Assembly (NCBI RefSeq): GCF_008727815.1 | Contig: NZ_CP044230.1 | Location: 294,001 to 358,000 of the forward strand | Length of the DNA stretch: 64,000 nt | Reading direction: 5' to 3' | DNA from: Streptococcus sp. LPB0220 | GTDB taxonomy: Bacteria; Bacillota; Bacilli; Lactobacillales; Streptococcaceae | In this document: one piece after another, positions 62,124-64,000 of the stretch | How positions within the stretch are numbered: the first letter of the stretch is position 1 | How the letters are laid out: the number at the start of each line of letters is the position of its first letter | Notes under the pieces: model-generated | What the model saw: only the letters and a program-made list of their open reading frames with translations | Told to the model about the DNA's origin: nothing | Database searches by the model: none | Made by a program: the position numbers and the translations under genes

Positions 62124-64000
62124 TTACTCAACTTCTTTCTTTTTCAAGAGGAGGAAGCCTCCGCTAACGGCTAACAAGAAGCCTGAAAGAATGAAGTGCG
62201 CAGTTGTGTCTTCTCCAGTTTGTGGCAATTGTGCCTTGGCTGGACTTTCTTGGAAGCTTTGTCCTACTTGGTAAGTCAAGGCTTGCACGCTTTCTTCATT
62301 TTTTGTTGTCATTTCTTTTTGTGGAAGGAGCACTTTAGGAGTATCCTTCTTGGCTAAGATTGGCTGTGGATTGCTTGTTTGGTTATGAATTGGAACCACC
62401 ACTTGATCTGGTTCTTTAGCTGGAACGTAATCCATCAAGCTTGCCAACTTGCTGCCAAAGATCGCATTGGTTACCCAGCGGAAGAAGTGGACAGGGTGTT
62501 GACGGTTGGTTGGATTTCCTGCATAGACAAAGAGTGGTTGTCCCATCAGTTCTCCAGAGATGGCCATGACTTTGTTGGCCAGAACATCATTATGTGGCCA
62601 CCAACCTGCAATATAATAATCGCTCGGAGCGATGCTCATCAAGGTCTTGAAATGTTCTGGAACCTTTTCAATCCAGTTTCCTGAGTTGGAGTAGAAGAGG
62701 GTATTCTTCTTGTATCCGCTGGTCAATGGATCCTGATCATCAATGATCGCTTTCATCAAGCCTTCGTAGTCACTACCGCCTTTTAGTTTTTCAGCGTCAA
62801 ATCCTGTAAGAACTCCCAATTTTTCCAGCTTTTGCATGGCTTCCCCACCAATGACAAGGGTTGGTTTCTTGCCAAAAATGGAAGCGTCAAAGCGGTTGCT
62901 TTCCAAAATAACAACATCCGCTTCTTCTGGTGTATTGACGATTTGGAAGCCTAATTTTTCAAGGACCAGACTAGTATGAGCAGGCGCATCTACTCCAGCC
63001 CAATTATAGTGGTAGTTCGGAGAGTAAACCTTCATCGGTTTCAAGGTTGGTCCACTTGGCACCTTGTAGAGGGCATCACCATAAATGGCATAGTTTGGTA
63101 GGAGCGAAGCAAAGGTATCGCGGTCAACGATGTAGCCATCATCTGTTAGGTAGACAGATTTTCCTTGCGCGATGGCCTGGTTGACAGCTTTAACGGCACT
63201 GGCTGAGGTATTTGCGATCACATAGTAAGGAGCTTTTGGATCGATCTCAGAGGTACGAGTGGCGCGGGTGGTGGTGACTTCTCCTAATTTTCCGTTGAAA
63301 AGACCATCCGCAAAGACAGGTTCTGACTTGAACCCTCTCATATCTGGGAAGTTGACCAGCAACTCTGCGTACATAGCAGCCCAGGCAGATTCGTTGGAGC
63401 CCTTGTAGAGAATGTGGTTGGCATAGCCACGTTTGGCTTGGGCCATGTCAATGACCAAGTCCCCTTTTTTGTAGGGACCTGTATCTTTTTTGAGCTCTTT
63501 GACGAGGACACCATTGCGTTTGAAGTAGTCGATCATATTGAAGGCTTCTTGGGCATCGTTGTCTTTGTCGAGGCTCATTGGGATGACGTAGTAGTCTGGG
63601 AAGAATTTCGGACGACCGTTTTTCACACGTCCCACGATTTCTCCATTTGGGCCGACCAGTTCATTTTCAGCTTTTGGATCTTCGGTTTTATTGAGACCGC
63701 GCAGGTAGAAGTTGAGACGCATCTCAAGGAGACGGTCCGGATCTTGGTTGAGGAAGTCAATTCCGCCTAGGACAGCATTGCGACCTGCTTTGTAGGATTC
63801 TTCATTTCCTTCTGGAATTTCGATAGTATGGCCTAAGATACCATGGTAGACAGCATAAACTCCTGTATAGCCAGAGAAGGAGTCATCCCAGCCATCGCCC
63901 CAATCCAGTTTTGGAATGATGTAACTATTGTATTTAGAATTGGCAACTCCTGCCCGTCCCATATGATGGGCATTTTCTAGCATCAGGTCTGACAGAAGAT
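62124..64000 (-). CDS. LPXTG-anchored M14-like carboxypeptidase (5' end outside window)
   Basis: The frame is open to base 64000, so only about 625 C-terminal residues are seen. The first part (LENAHHMGRAGVANSKYNSY; YGVYHGILGHTIEIPEG-like text) fits the interior of a zinc carboxypeptidase M14 domain, where the zinc and substrate residues would be upstream. The following regions (about 180-520) have Rossmann-like repeats (KPTLVIGGEAM; ADVVILESNR). Then a proline-poor linker, sorting signal LPQTG, membrane helix and KKKEVE tail, so the protein is wall-linked by sortase. The M14 identity is tentative without the N-terminus. Confidence 0.8.
   Translation of the reverse strand, partial: LLSDLMLENAHHMGRAGVANSKYNSYIIPKLDWGDGWDDSFSGYTGVYAVYHGILGHTIEIPEGNEESYKAGRNAVLGGIDFLNQDPDRLLEMRLNFYLRGLNKTEDPKAENELVGPNGEIVGRVKNGRPKFFPDYYVIPMSLDKDNDAQEAFNMIDYFKRNGVLVKELKKDTGPYKKGDLVIDMAQAKRGYANHILYKGSNESAWAAMYAELLVNFPDMRGFKSEPVFADGLFNGKLGEVTTTRATRTSEIDPKAPYYVIANTSASAVKAVNQAIAQGKSVYLTDDGYIVDRDTFASLLPNYAIYGDALYKVPSGPTLKPMKVYSPNYHYNWAGVDAPAHTSLVLEKLGFQIVNTPEEADVVILESNRFDASIFGKKPTLVIGGEAMQKLEKLGVLTGFDAEKLKGGSDYEGLMKAIIDDQDPLTSGYKKNTLFYSNSGNWIEKVPEHFKTLMSIAPSDYYIAGWWPHNDVLANKVMAISGELMGQPLFVYAGNPTNRQHPVHFFRWVTNAIFGSKLASLMDYVPAKEPDQVVVPIHNQTSNPQPILAKKDTPKVLLPQKEMTTKNEESVQALTYQVGQSFQESPAKAQLPQTGEDTTAHFILSGFLLAVSGGFLLLKKKEVE

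Overview
The window looks like chromosome of a low-GC Gram-positive coccus, almost certainly an oral (mitis/sanguinis/parasanguinis-type) Streptococcus. Evidence: a run of typically streptococcal gene neighbourhoods (yajC-uppS-cdsA-rseP-proS; cysE-GNAT-cysS-mrnC; msmK-dexB), streptococcal PolC, PepS, PepF and a surface-exclusion-type adhesin, LPXTG sorting signals, AAGGAG-like ribosome binding sites, and extended -10 promoters of the TGnTATAAT type. I cannot fix the species from sequence alone.

Layout. 1-6.4 kb: end of a Clp ATPase (ClpL-like), a small HTH-like protein, YajC, then the envelope operon uppS-cdsA-rseP-proS. 6.4-7 kb: a convergent lipoprotein. 7.2-21.8 kb: a complete Firmicutes-type (T7SSb) type VII secretion locus, esxA-esaA-essA-esaB-essB-essC, followed by an AT-rich cargo part: a lipoprotein, an 860-residue protein with an N-terminal GxSxG lipase-like domain and a long helical C-terminal half (resembling the 'reverse' LXG lipase TslA of Staphylococcus aureus), a decayed WXG-like gene and a DUF3592 membrane protein. 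22-30.3 kb: polC, an Imm26-like protein, a 49-residue ORF, and a beta-helix/tandem CbxX-type AAA+ protein. 30.3-38.6 kb: pepS, an intergenic repeat cluster, a DUF443 protein (the family of the T7SS immunity protein TsaI) plus a multi-pass membrane protein, def, a Crp/Fnr regulator diverging from two paralogous MFS transporters, and rsuA. 38.7-52.2 kb: surface and housekeeping genes: a Cna-B adhesin (LPSTG), rpsO, DUF4649, trxA, DUF2785, pepF, a coiled-coil membrane protein with a SEC10/PgrA-like LPSTG protein, and two lipoproteins with the same mature N-terminus. 52.2-64 kb: pnp, cysE, GNAT, cysS, mrnC, a PucR-like regulator, msmK, a GH13 glucosidase and a truncated LPQTG-anchored M14-like protein.

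How it fits together. The T7SS locus has a good promoter (7325-7353) with a perfect match to the VicR/WalR direct-repeat box just upstream, and two strong hairpins after esxA that would make EsxA transcript far more abundant than the membrane machine. The C-terminal end of EssC becomes visibly AT-rich at about 16850, and this continues into the cargo genes, so the EssC substrate-recognition end and the effector module appear to have been exchanged together. Possible immunity genes occur next to the toxin (lipoprotein) and scattered downstream (Imm26-like, DUF443).

The most unusual non-coding feature is a family of about 75-95 nt structured repeats: three tandem copies before pnp (52337-52650) and one inverted copy right after rpsO (42111-42197). 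Their helices differ in sequence between copies but stay paired (compensatory changes in up to three helices), while internal-loop motifs stay fixed. This suggests a functional RNA rather than simple repeats. The rpsO-DUF4649 spacer also carries four terminator hairpins and two similar short candidate sRNA units.
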